From Isoetes taiwanensis (lineage: Eukaryota > Streptophyta > Lycopodiopsida > Isoetales > Isoetaceae), in NCBI GenBank assembly GCA_021234155.1, contig JAJEKV010000049.1, forward strand, positions 7,142,150 to 7,206,149: a stretch of 64,000 nucleotides of DNA, given 5' to 3'. The notes beneath the pieces are model-generated. The model saw nothing but the letters and a program-made list of their open reading frames with translations, searched no databases and was not told the origin of the DNA. A program made the position numbers and the translations under genes. Of the stretch, positions 1 to 12,540 are shown in pieces. Position 1 is the stretch's first letter. The number at the start of each line of letters is the position of its first letter.

Positions 1-2615
1 AGGATAATAAGTTTTGGGTATTGTGACGTTGGCATCTTTGTGTCCACTTTGTTTGAATTATGTCCGTTCAAGACACACACTTTTGTAAATTCATTTTGAG
101 GAGACCACATGAAATAATAATGCAAAAACAAACTTAGACAGCTTGCGCTAACATCTCTATGCAATGCCAAGTGTGCCATGTCATTGACTCTATTGATTCA
201 TTGTGCAAGTCTGGAGGAAGCCTAGAAAGTCTTGAAACCATGATTCTTTGGAAGAATATTATGTAAACATGAGATATAGGTTAGGATATGTGTAGGCAAT
301 AGTTTTGAGAAAATTGTTACGAAGAATGTCTCTACATACTAAAGGATGTTACTTATATTATCATTCTAAGCTCCTGTACAATAGCAGTTGCACTGGGACA
401 AGGGAAACAAATCTACACGATTGCATGATTAAGGTCACGGATGCAAAATCATTATGAATTATTAGTTGGCTACTATGATCATGTCTACTATGATTAGTTT
501 TACACTCAATTAGCCTACACCGACCATAAGCACCAAGCGTGGCATAATTCAAGTAAGAACTAGAAATTAAATAATGGCTTCCTAGAAAATAATCAATAGA
601 GGCGAAATAGCTCTCACATATAGCCATCCCCCCATCATCATCACATCCCCCATCCACCAAAACCCAAAAAAAAAAAAAAAAAAAAGGAGAAAAAGGCGTC
701 TTCCATCTCTAGCATGCATGCATCTAACCTCGTCACCACATTTATAACACGGTAATCATCTTAAACCTTAATCAATTTCATGATTCTAGAGATGCTTTTC
801 CAAACTCCACATTTAGTGAAGCAAAAGAAAGTCAATTACAAATCTATGAGCGAGCATTCATGATTCCAACATTACACCAACCCATTTCTTTGCTAGAAGC
901 TTGACAAAAAAAAACAATGCAACGATGCCCATGCTCACACAACAAAAATTGGATACCAGCGCAATGTTACCCTCCCCCCTCCCCTCCAAATCGAGGCTTT
1001 GCAATGATCTACCTCGTTTGCACTTGGATGCACCTATGCTCTCGCACATTCCATCTTGCCGACCCGACCGAGCTCTCTTTTTTCCGCCGGCCGGGCTTTT
1101 TAGGCGTTGAGGCCCCATTGCCATAGTGTAAGCGAGGTTAGGTTGCTCGGCCCCTTTGGGCATGTAAAAACTTTAATCGGTGACTACATGCGGACATAAA
1201 GCATATATATGGGCTTCAAATTTGCTTTTTAGGAAGCAGCAGATGGAACTAATACCTTGGTGGAACTTCGAAATTGCAATTTCCTTGCTAGTCCGACAAT
1301 GTAAAAGTACCAAAGTACAAAATAATTGGAGCACACACATTGACCATATTTAAAGAAAGAGAGAGAGATGGAGCAGAAGATAATGAAGCATAAATAGTGA
1401 GGCACAACATGATGTGCATCCCATAGCCAAAAACGCTACAACATGCGATTCCAATGAGCTCCATTTGTCATTAACTCTATTATCATATATAACTGAGGTA
1501 AAAGCAAAGACAAAAGCAGATTTTTAGGGGCTCCATCCTCCCAAATGTAAGAGCCATAGGCTTGGTTTGGCGTCATGTTAGAAGCAAAGAAATCTCTTGG
1601 GCCTTCATTCCAATCCAATCATGCAGACATCATAATAAACAATAATGACAGCTGTTGTGCCAATGCCTGGAGTTGTCATAAAGAAGATCAAAAATAACGT
1701 GGCAAGGCAAGGTGGGGGGACGGGATCAAACCTAGAGACATCTAGGAGGATGGGCGCTAGATTTGGACCTCTGAAGCAAGGGAATCAACACAGAAATGTC
1801 CGATTATTTGGGTTATTTTCGTTGTCTAAATTAGCTATAGCAAATCCAACCACCAAGCCACGCACTGCAAAAGAGGAGAAGACTTCATAGGATATAAGAA
1901 GCTTGGTTTGTGAAGATGCTTTCTAAAGTAACTCACGAATTTTACAAATTTGTGAAACTGAAAAACGGCTTCCTTCCGCACCCTATTTCCACAACTGCTC
2001 CATTGCTACCTGTCATATATCACGCCAATGGCGGTATAGCACCTTAAAACATGGAAAACTTAAGAAAGAAAAGTACCGACCAACTTTTTCAAGTAAATCT
2101 AAGGCATCAAAAAAAATTTTCAAGTAAATGCGGGTAGTCCAAAGTTTTTAGCGTGATCCCGACACGGGAGTTAACATTATAATATAAACATGAGTGGAGA
2201 TATTAACAATAGTGACAAACAGATTCATATAGAGTATCTATCAGACTACGTTTGCCATCATTAACACCAACAAGAAGCACTTGAATCGACTTGTTGAAAT
2301 CAATTTTGAAGGCCACTGTATCTTACTTGACATCTAGGCACTTTTGGAACTTGAATGAGAAACCCTTTCTGCAAAATACAACTAATAATGGCACATCTCT
2401 TGCTTGTCTTATGATTAGAGATGGTTGTTTACAAGAATTTGCAAACCTTTAAAAGCGTGTACTTACTCTTTAAGATGTGCATTTCAATTGAATATTTCAA
2501 GACTACAATTTATACCCTTTCTATGATCTGTTTCTTTGCCAATGCATTTTTGTAAGGAACATTGGCCAAAGTTCCATCTATGTTTGCCCGGACAAGTCTT
2601 ACCATCCAGCATGCA
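1..2615 (-). repeat. U module copy A (truncated)
   Basis: Read on the minus strand, this matches D (about 40000-43330) and F (about 53700-56380) almost end to end. Bases 1-104 match the start of the R module. The poly-A run at 664-685 corresponds to the poly-T runs at 41818 and 55536 in D and F. Homology stops just after the ACCATCCAGCATGCA string near 2615, where unrelated sequence begins. The module holds short open frames but no family I recognise. The (TC)n/(GA)n stretch near 1355 is shared by all copies. Confidence 0.85.
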
Positions 2616-4142
2616 GGGAAGTTTGTGGCACACACCTCTGTATTCTAATTTGGCGGTATTATCCTCTCCTGTTTTAGTGCCTGCAATAGGGTGTGGCATG
2701 CTTTAGAATATGACCTTGCTATTTTAAAGTCAAACCCACATTGGAATCCTTTCCAATGGTTATCAAATGCCCTTAAGAATAGGGCCACATCAGCTCCCCT
2801 ATGAGGTGTAGGAATGGGATCATACTAGCGGAAATATCCCTCAGAATATTCCCGCATCTGATGGCCGGGAATTCGCTAGAGCGCCCATCAGCAATAAGGT
2901 ATAACAATATGCCAGTTGGTTTTTAGAAAAAATATTTTTCTTCTCTAGGAAGATTGGTCTTTTGTGCCGAAATACAACATTTCCACTTTTGGGCATTAAT
3001 GTTGTTTCCAAATAATACAACATGTGTGAACAAAAGGTTAAAAAGTTTAGCGGCCACCTTTAGGTCAAAGCATAGAGGTATTAACACTAGAAGACGAGAG
3101 TCCTTGAAATCCCTTGGAAGCAGCTTTCCCTAAAACAATGACAGCTAGGGAAACCGAGCCTCATGAGAGGGGCATTAGCATATGGCCTCCCAGAGGAGCC
3201 ACGCCAGGAAAGGCTAGCTAAAGAACTTTTTTGGGATCAATTTCTTGGGGTCTGGCCTATCCCTTTTGGTGAGGCAGTTGCACAAAGTCTTGGCCTTGTT
3301 CGACTTGGGACACGGTACCAGCTCAGCTGCCCAATAACAGGATGCCCGAACAAGGGTTAGGTCTTCTGGCACCCTTACCTACACTAGACTTAATCAGAAT
3401 CTTGCATCATGTCATTACATAGAGGGAGGATCTTGATGCTAGAAGATGGACTGAAACCAACTTTCCCTAAAACTCTTCTATGAAAGACCCTGGTGATGGT
3501 CAAGCATTTTCCCACTCTGGAACTGCGAATCGGCTCTGTCAATGGACTCAAGTACTATAAAAATAAAGCAACTTGAGACTTTAGAGATAAGAAAACTGCA
3601 AACCTTATCTTAAAGTTGATCTTCAGTCAACATCATATATTGAAGGTCTAAGGGTGAACACATTTCCTGCATATTTAAGAACTGGAAGCTTTGACAGGGC
3701 CTTTTATCCTTGATAAACTCTGCAACAAATCAAACTCCTAATTGATTGCGAGGCAATTTCAAAAAACACAATAAATACTGGAAGCCAGCTTACATACATT
3801 GGAATTAGATCTCATGAGCAGACTACTTTGCCATTATATTCAAGAACTAGTTCAGCACCTACCAGCTCGTTGATCATGGTCTGACAATATGAAAAAAAAC
3901 TAGTCAATTGCCCACCTTAGATGGGCAATGCATGTGATGGCATGAAGAATGCAAGAAATACTTGAACAATACCCGAAATGAGCTATTTAGATTTTTATAT
4001 TCAAAGATTGGTTTAGAATAAGTAACATGTGATGTTTCATCGAGGTATTTTCCATTGATTCTACTGTATGTAGGAAAGAGGGTGAAAAACAAAAGGCAAA
4101 CATAGAAGCTGGCTTCTGTCACATTAGATATCTACGTTAAAT

Positions 4143-4208
4143 GTCTATAAATATGGAACTATTGTTGTAATAGAATAGAATAGAACATGGAACTATTGTT
4201 GTAATGCA
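4143..4208. repeat. Short direct repeat
   Basis: The string TATGGAACTATTGTTGTAAT (near 4150) recurs about 40 bases later as CATGGAACTATTGTTGTAAT. Between them lies a (TAGAA)n-like run. No function is inferred. Confidence 0.6.
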
Positions 4209-5121
4209 TTATTTAAACATTAGAACTCATAATCCAACGCTCCCTACAACACAATGATTTAGTGTTGTGTCTAATTTTTTTCTAACCTTAGGAGATGTAA
4301 AAATTTTGTCGAATATTTCTCAAACAAGGGTAGCAAATCTGGCAAAAGTCCAACCAATTTCCAAAATTTTTGTAGTTCATGAGGCGAATCTTAATCAAGG
4401 GGTAACGTTCACAGCAAATGCTTCAAGTGATGGTTGAAACAAATGTTTTGTAGATATAGTAACTCAAACAAACGCACAAAAAATGCTCTATTGCGTTAAA
4501 TACAATAGTCTATAAGGAGATTCACTTTTCAACATAAAAGGCACATTGTTGCAACCTTGACAAATATCAAGAGGAAAGTACGATTGGAAACTGTTGTGCT
4601 AATATATAGAACTTTTTACCTACAAAACAAACCTTATCTAGTGAATTGCAGTGGCATGTTGGATTATGAGTCATGTCTTACATAAATACAGAGAGGCTTC
4701 TGACCTTCCACCAAAATTGACATGCTTCAAACCACCCAAAGTTGAGATGCATAGTTATAACATGTTTAACTTAAAAATGGCATAGGCAATGTTAAATACT
4801 ACTTTACTATCTTCTGCGTACTTGGTGTAGGTACGATGCATCATGGTTATAAATATAAAACCAAGGGATGTTGAGCATGAAAGCCCAACTGACATTTAAT
4901 TCTAAATGTTGGGTTGTTCACTCTTGATTGAATGCTTTTGCCATTTTTCTCATAATAAAGTTGAAAATTTTTTAACTCATGCAATTTGGTTGGGGTTTTG
5001 GTAGAGATATGCTATATATGTTACATAGCGTATTTATATGTCAGCCGATTGATCTCCATGCGATAGAAACCTTTCTATTCTATTTATGCATAAGTTTCCT
5101 CTAGTCACATGGCCGCCATGG

Positions 5122-5184
5122 TAGAAATCTAGATATTTAAATCTATGTAACATTAGTTAGTAGAAATCGAGATATTTAAATCTA
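5122..5184. repeat. Two direct copies of a 24-bp near-palindrome
   Basis: The 24-bp unit TAGAAATC-n-AGATATTTAAATCTA occurs at 5122-5145 and 5161-5184 with one mismatch. Each unit is close to self-complementary around ATATTTAAAT. No attached element or gene was recognised. Confidence 0.6.
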
Positions 5185-7727
5185 CAAAAAAAATAAGAGG
5201 GTTCCATTACTTCCTGAAAGTTGACTATGCATGCATTCATGTTTTTACCTAAAATTTGCATGTTATATAGTGTCCTTACAAAAAAGTCTTATATAAAAAT
5301 TGTTTACCTTATTTTAATACCAAATTTGTATTTTATTTGAGACCCATAAGGTACCCAAAAAGAGTACTAGCTAATGATACATATTTTATGGGCAATACAC
5401 CTCATAAAATAAAGTTTTTGTATTTCATTCCGTGACTCGTGCATTTTGCGACTTCTTTTTCCAGCTTCATCAAAATGGCTTAGTCGTCTGCATTGCATCA
5501 GATTCATAAATGTCCATTTCTTGTGCCTTTCTGCATTAACAATGCAGATGGAGGATCAACATTTCAGTTCCTGCATTTTCAACTAGCTCTCAATGCCAAT
5601 TTTTTGACAATTGTATAACAAAGTTACACGTCAACTTTGATTATATTAGGGTAATGAGACGACCAAATCATCGTAGAAATATTGTCGCTGAAAATACTGT
5701 AGGATGGTTAGTTGGGCATTTCGAAACACCAAATAATAGGCTTATATTTACGTGTAAACCCTGTAACTGTAGGCTACAAATCATCCTCTACTCCTATAAT
5801 TTGTCTACATTAAAATCCCGGCTATAGAGAGCTAAGTCTTACAGTGTTTCTATACCATGATCACAACAAAATGTGTACAGATGTTCCAAAAATATTAAGC
5901 ACCCCCAACACCATTAGATATGACATCTCAAACAATTGATAGCACAGAAAGAGGCATCCTACAAAAGGGTCTTCTGCTTTTAGCAACCTATCATAAACAT
6001 GTAGCCCATATAATAGATAGTTCTAGCACATAAGACAATGGCCTTATATTTACTTCATGACTATTTCTTGTGAAATTTTGATATTGACAAAATAAGCCAA
6101 GCAATGATGTTGTAGTGCTGATCATGGTTTCAAACTGAAAACATCTACTATTACAGCTATCTATCTTTTTGAATCAGATTGTAATAATTACTAAGGGCTA
6201 GATCAATCAAACTTTGTACTTAAGGTTGCCAACCATCCAAAATGCCTTCTTCCTAAGATCTGAGTCATACATTTTGGATAATCATAGATTTTTCTTCTCC
6301 TACTTATAAGAATAGATATGAAGGCCAATATCTAAAATTGATATCAACTGTTACATACCTTATCTTGAGAATTTCTAGCACATTGAATGTCTGTGACTTA
6401 TTTTTGAGACTTCCCCCAATGCATTGAATGTTTGTTCATCTTCCATGTATGTCAATTTCAGGGGCCATTTTGTCTAGCATGGAAGGAAACCTGCAAACAA
6501 ATTTAAAGTTGTTAAAGTTGAAAAGGGACTGAAGAGATGGAGTGAGTAAGAGCATAGTCATTTGAAATGAGTGCAAAAGATATTGAAGACATGTGCATGC
6601 CATTATAAATTGTCATTCATGTGGGCTCATTATTATTTTGCATGTTCTTGTTGCTATTTAATCTTAAGATCTACATAATTCCATGCATTTGATATATTGA
6701 AAATCTTGCCATACATATCTGTTGAAGATGGAAGATACGAGCAACATGGATAAACATCATGTGCCCATTTTGTTATGGTTACGACGACTTTTTTGAAATT
6801 CAAGTTACGGCGGTTTAGGGCTCGATTGTTCGGTTTCATTTCTTCCTATGTTTTCCTTTTCTTTTAGAGCTCTGTTTTTCAATTCGGTTAGGGGCAAGCG
6901 ATTTGTGGTGATTTGAGACAAGTTCTTGGTTGTGCGAGGTGTTCTTGAAGCGTTTGCATTTGATCTTGTGCAGCAATTTTAATTTTGGAAGCATATTATT
7001 CGAGTTGAGAGAGAGCATCCTTCCTTTGACATCGGTTTTAAGGGAAAATATTTTTCTTTTAAGCAAGATTCCATTTTTTAACCCAGATTTGCGGGTTCAT
7101 CGAAGAATAGAGCAAAAGGATACATCAATGATTCATGTAATAACAGACCATATAAAGGATTAAATCTTGATTTTTGTTCCTTTGAATTCTTGTTCAAGTA
7201 GTCTATCCAGATGTCTCTACGGACTTTATTTTTCAGCACTTCTACTTTATTGTGCAGTAGAGGATATATTAGTGCCAGAATTCCAGATGAAATGATGATA
7301 GAGGGATGCTATGCAATGGGAGTTGCATCGATGCATTCATGTGATCATTATATGTATTCCTTGCAATCCAAACCAGAAGTCCTTCCTGCAATTCTATTTC
7401 ATTGCTTTATGCCCAAGGAAACAGAGATGGTGATGATGGACTAACTAATTCCAGATAAGAGGAAACGTGTTTTTCTCACTGCTATTATTTCCTTCTGAGT
7501 TTTCACATCTCAGTCAGCATTCTTGCCCCCAAATTTTAGAGAGTTTTCCCGCTCCAAATGGTTGGCTTTTACCAAGATCTGATTCTTGGATATGAAAGAC
7601 AAGAAAATTGTTGAATCTGCGGAAGCAAAACAGTGTAACTTAAGGATTTCCAGCTTACCTTGGCGCATGTGGCCATTGTTGGGCTCCAATCTTCTTGCGT
7701 GAATCGCGAATAGACGGCATCATGAAT

Positions 7728-8183
7728 GTGGAGGAGACATGAGTGCATGCTACATAGTGTCAAGGCCATTCCAGATAAGCACTATTTCTCCTGCGTCTTC
7801 TATTGTGTAATAACAACAATGCTTAAATCTGTTTGCCACTTTATTTGTGTGGATATTTATATTAAGGATTGGACTTCAGCTTAATTTGTTATTGGTATGT
7901 ATCTAAAAGACGACATCATGAATGTTGGATTCTAGCGACTACCAATGCTTCTTTCTCCCTCGCACTAAGGTTCTTCAGCTTTTGTCCTTTCCATGCGACT
8001 AAGGTGGAGGAGACCTGAGTGGATGCTACATAGTGTCAAGACCACTTCAGATAAGCATTGTTCTTCTGCGTCTTCTATTGTGTGTCTTTTATAAGGGCAA
8101 CAATGCTTAAATTTGTTTGCCACTTTATTTGTGTGGATACTTATATCAAAATTTGGACTTCCCCTTAATTTGTTATTGGTGTG
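7728..8183. repeat. Tandem duplication of ~175 bp
   Basis: Bases 7728-7899 (starting GTGGAGGAGACATGAGTG) recur at 8004-8183 with a few substitutions and a small insertion. About 105 bp separate the two copies. Both end in CTTAATTTGTTATTGGT. The spacer repeats a short motif, GACGACATCATGAATGT, also found just before the first copy. This looks like a local duplication of non-coding DNA. Confidence 0.75.
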
Positions 8184-9961
8184 CATTCGATTAATAGGGT
8201 TTTGGAGGGTACAACAAGACTGAGTGACTAAGATATATATAAAGATAATCATATTGGTGCTAAGACTTAGATTAAACCAAGTTATTTTAGTTCTGCTCAC
8301 ATTGATATCCACATTGCTTAATTTTGATCATTTATTTTGGTTTAATATCCTTTTCTTCTTGTGTCCCTGATGTTCTGAATCCCTCTGAATTCCCCTGAAG
8401 GAACAAGTTATATGAATACCTTGATGTACCGGTCTTCTATTCTACACTCGAACTCACTTGTCTATACAATATTTGTTTAGATTACCTTTAAGCTTAGGAT
8501 CTAAATTTTACAGGGGTGGTTAAAGGAGTTTTCTCGAGTATGATCTTTTGATATGCCTTATTACCTAAGTTCTAACCTTTGTAGGGGTGGTTGCATTTGT
8601 TGTTCAATTTTATTCCTTCAAGTTATTTTCTATTGCTTCAAGAGAGTTTGTTAAGATCTAGATGAACAAGTTTAGCTGCCCTTCACACGCTTTGTTTATC
8701 CAGTTTTGATCATCATGTTGGGATGGCAATTCATGGAACTTTTTGGTCAGACATCCTTGGTTGTGGAAATGGTGACCCTGATGGTAGCGAATAGTGTATT
8801 ATCTAGAATCTTTGCCCAATGGTAAAATCTTTCACATGGATGGGTATAGCTTGATCTATCTAGAACAGTTATAGACTATATATCACAAGGCATCACCACA
8901 TCGCCATTTTATCTTAGAGAAATTGAAGGTACCTTAGCATTATTATATTTGCTTATGTTTTTTTACTATCATGGACCATTTTGCCGCTTGCTAATTTTTA
9001 CTATTTTTCTCACCCTTCTTGATGGTTCGCATTATTTGAACAAGAACATTGTTAATTATAGGTTGAATCTAGAGGATTTTGATCACCATGTCATCATCTA
9101 TCACCACTATTTCTTCTATTGCATTTTTTAGCAGTAGGTTCATATTATGGTTTGAGTTTTGCGGATATGCATATTTATGATTTTCTAGGCTATATTTATA
9201 TCGTGATGTTGTTTTTGTGAAATATATGTGAGTATTGGAATTTTTAATTTGATTTTTACGAGTCTCTCGCTTCTAACTCCTTATAATATTTTGTACTTAC
9301 CATTTTTTCCTATCTACTGTTATGAATGAGTCTTCTCATGTTTTTGTGAGTTTTGAATACTAATGATATAAGTTCCATGCTATTGGCAGATATTTTGGTT
9401 CAGATATTTGAGATGCTCTTGATCTCTAAATTTCCTTGGACAGTGACAACTTGAATGAGTTTCTCTAATGAGTTTTGGTGTCAGAGAGATTTGACGACAG
9501 TTGTGGTGTCATTCACTTAATGCTTTCAGAATTTGAGAACCAATCCGCAGCCTATGTCAATACCAATATCCCTTCTGTTGGTTTTTCACCATTATTGATA
9601 TCCGCTACATACAGAGCATCCTTTAGTCTTTTTCATTCGATATGTGCTTAGAAACCTGTCTTTTCCCTATAATTACAACAAAATAACCTATCCTTCTTGT
9701 ATATGGTCGCACTTTGGACTTTTGCTTCCTTTTGGTTTCCCTTCGGGATATCATACAATCTTTATCTACCCGTCTCCTCAGCAGCAATGCTAGTTTCTCG
9801 TTCATTGGGTTGGGATCTGAAGATGGTAGCTCCTTAGAACCTCTATTGGCCGCCTCCTCCTGCACCACTAACCCTTAGTTCTTGCTGCCTCTGTTCTTCA
9901 GCATTGCATTCTAGTTATTTGTTTTAGTGGAGATGCCCAGATGTGGCTTTCTTTTAGTTTG

Positions 9962-10410
9962 ACAGCTCAGAGTGAAAGTGATAGTAAAAGTGAAAGTGAT
10001 ACTTAGATAGTAAAAGTGATTGATAGCTTTGCTCTTTCTTTTAGCTATGTAAGCAAGAGCATATGAAGGATCAATGAAGCAAATAAGTTTAATGAAGTTT
10101 ACATAATCTCAAATTGTCTACATTATTCAAAATGTTTACATTATTCAAGCTTAGTGGTTTCTACTGGACATGCTTTGCAATATTTAGGATACCTAGAAAG
10201 CATCTCGAAGAGAGAAAAGTCGAGAAAAGATAAATTGCAAGATTTCTTGCATCGTTTGTGTTTTGCAGATGATAAAACTCACCAAACTTAGCATGCACCT
10301 TAAGAAAAGGCTTGCTTTTCTTCTAAATGAACCACTTGCACAATACTGAAGTAGGAGAGAGAAAATTAAAAGCAAGCTACAATGAAGGCATAGTCAATGC
10401 TGCATAAAGT
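9962..10410 (-). repeat. BiP-downstream tail module (copy in B locus)
   Basis: It matches 36740-37170 in the same orientation, and 51410-51850 inverted. It starts with the run CAGCTCAGAGTGAAAGTGA. The first ten bases of that run are the complement of the last BiP codons plus stop, so a small trace of the BiP 3' end is fused to this tail. The (GTGAAAGTGATA)n-like start is a short imperfect repeat. No coding potential is recognised. Confidence 0.7.
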
Positions 10411-10572
10411 ATGCAAAATTTTAAAAGTTATTAGAAAAGTTGAAAGCTAAGACAAGTGGTGTGAAAACCAAATAATAAGCATAAGCTAATATACATCTCA
10501 GATTACTATTTCCATATCTACAAGTATTTGTGTCATTACTCGTGACCATGAATTTTGAATGTCTCAAGATAT
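10411..10572 (-). other. BiP 3' flank / probable 3' UTR
   Basis: This lies immediately downstream of the stop codon of the minus-strand BiP copy. It is conserved after the BiP stop at 48844-49000, and after BiP-stop remnants at 36570-36732 and 51857-52020. Conservation across four sites supports its being the original BiP 3' flank. I could not pick a poly(A) signal with confidence. Confidence 0.6.
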
Positions 10573-12540
10573 TTACAGCTCAGAGTGATCTTCATCCTCT
10601 TCCTCTGAGGCATGAGCACCAGTCTTTTGATAAACCTTGGTTATTATGGGATTGCAAACATCCTCAATCTCCTTCAGTTTCTCTTCGAAATCCTCCCCTT
10701 CAGCACTTTGGTTATCGTCCAACCACTCCAAGATTTCCTTCAATTCAGCTTCAATCTTTTCTTTGTCATCAGAATCTAGCTTATCCGCTAGCTTGTCCTT
10801 GTCACCAATTGAACTCTTCATGTTGTACACATATGTCTCCAATCTATTCCTGGCATCAATCTTTTCCTTCACCTTCTTATCTTGCTCGCATATTCCTCGG
10901 CCTCCTTGATCATTCTATCAACCTCATCGAAGATAAGCGATCTTTGTCGTGATAATGATGATCTTCTCGCCTTCTGGGACGCCTTATCCTCTGCCTTCAC
11001 TTTTAGAATTCCATCGCATCTACTTCAAAAGTAACTTCAATCGAGGAATACCTCTTGGAGCTGGGCAATCCGCTCAAATCAAATTTTTCAAGTTCGGCAA
11101 TCTTTTGTCAAGCTTCTTTCTCCTTCAAAGACACGAGCAGAACCACGGTTGTTTGCTTATCGATAGGTGCTAAACACTTGGGATTTTTAGTTGGAATCGT
11201 AGTACCCACGGGAATGAGCTTTGTCATCACTCCACCTGCGGTTTCAATGCCAAGGGTCAAAGGAGTGGCATCAAGGATGAGTGCATCTTTAGTCTCTTCG
11301 CCGCCTTCCCCACTTAGAATGCCTCCTTGAGCTGCTGCACCATAGGCTCTGACCTCATCGGGATTGACTCCTTGCTAGGCTCCTTGCCTTCAAAGTAGTC
11401 CTTCAACAATTCTTTGTACCTTTGGGATCACGAGTACTTCCTCCAACAAGAGCGATTTCATCAATCTGCGACTTCTTAAGGCCGGCATCATTCATGGCCT
11501 TCCTAGCGAGGGCCCAATGTCTTCTTGAACAAGTCATTGTTAAGCTCCTCAAACCTTGCTTTCGGTAAGTGGTTGGAGAAATCAACACCATCAAAAAGAC
11601 TCTCAACCTCAATTCTAACTTGGTCTTTGGTTCTTGAGTGCCCTCTTTGCACGCCTCGCCTCATGACGGAGTTTCCCAATAGCCCCCGCTATCCTTGCTA
11701 ATGTCCTTGTTGTACTTCTTCTTGATGAGTTTAATGAAGTGCTCCATAATTACGTGGTCAAAATCCTCTCCTCCAAGATGAGTATCACCACTTGTGGCTA
11801 AAACTTCAAATACTCCATTATCAATTGTTAAGATGCGACATCAAAGGTACCACCACCAAGGTCAAACACAAGTATGTTCTTTCGTTTCCCTTCTCATTAA
11901 GTCCATAAGCCAATCTGCTGCTGCGGTTGGCTCATTGAAATCTGAGCCACGTTAAGTCCGGCAATGATACCGGCATCTTTTTGTGGCTGTCTCGTGCATC
12001 ATTGAAAAATTTGGGACGGTGATAGCGACATTTTTACGACCTTTCCTAAGAATGCCTCGGCAGTTTCCTTCATTTTATCAAAATCATAGCGCTAATCTCC
12101 TGCGGGCTGAAAAGCTTAACCGCCATCCTTGATCTTAACTTGTATATAAGGTTTCCCATCTTTGTTGATGATCTTGTAGGGCAATAGTTTCATATCATTT
12201 TGGACTTCTTTGTCGTCAAACTTCCTTCCAATCAAGCGTTTAGGGTCAAAAATTGTCCTTTTCGGGGTTAGAAGCGACTTGGTTCTTGGTTGCCTCTCAA
12301 TAAGCCTTTCGAGAATCTGTGAAGGCTACCCATGATGGTGTGATTCGATTTCCACTGGTCATTGGCTATGATTTCTACATGCCCATCTTTGTTATAAACA
12401 CCCACACAAGAATATGTTGTTCCCGGATCAATACCAATTATCGTATCTAATTTGGGAGCTTCTTCTGCCTTCTTTTCTGAGATACAACCCAAATTGTAAG
12501 AAAAACCAAGCATAGACCTAATGCGCTAACATGAGCTACT
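10573..12540 (-). pseudogene. BiP: BiP (ER Hsp70 chaperone) pseudogene, minus strand
   Basis: This is a near full-length, intronless copy of the ER-lumen Hsp70 BiP, an ATP-driven chaperone for nascent secretory proteins. Read in pieces across frames it shows, from the N end: EEAPKLD before the first phosphate loop (IGIDPGTT, where functional Hsp70s have DLGTT), [59 protein letters not shown], and an open C-terminal 99 codons from KEKIDARN to DEDHSEL. The 5' junction at 12540 cuts the gene after the fourth codon, so the ATG and promoter are gone and U module B is fused directly. At least six single-base indels break the frame (the first just after IANDQ). The C-terminus reads HSEL rather than HDEL. 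Some indels fall at CAG/CTG sites and may be consensus errors. The lost start cannot be explained that way. Confidence 0.93.

Larger units (their letters stand above)
2616..9955. other. Single-copy AT-rich interval, no gene recognised
   Basis: This 7.3 kb block has no match to the U, R or BiP modules elsewhere in the window. Open frames are all under about 120 codons, lack recognisable motifs and show no consistent coding pattern. The longest (7965-8312 minus, 3163-3360 plus, 9623-9868 minus) match nothing I know. Local repeats inside it are listed separately. It could contain introns or decayed mobile DNA. I see nothing that decides this. Confidence 0.6.

Noticed and set aside
3163-3360. 65-codon frame with MRGALAYGLPEEPRQERL
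   Set aside because: Looks protein-like, but it is isolated, has no recognisable domain and no second copy to compare.
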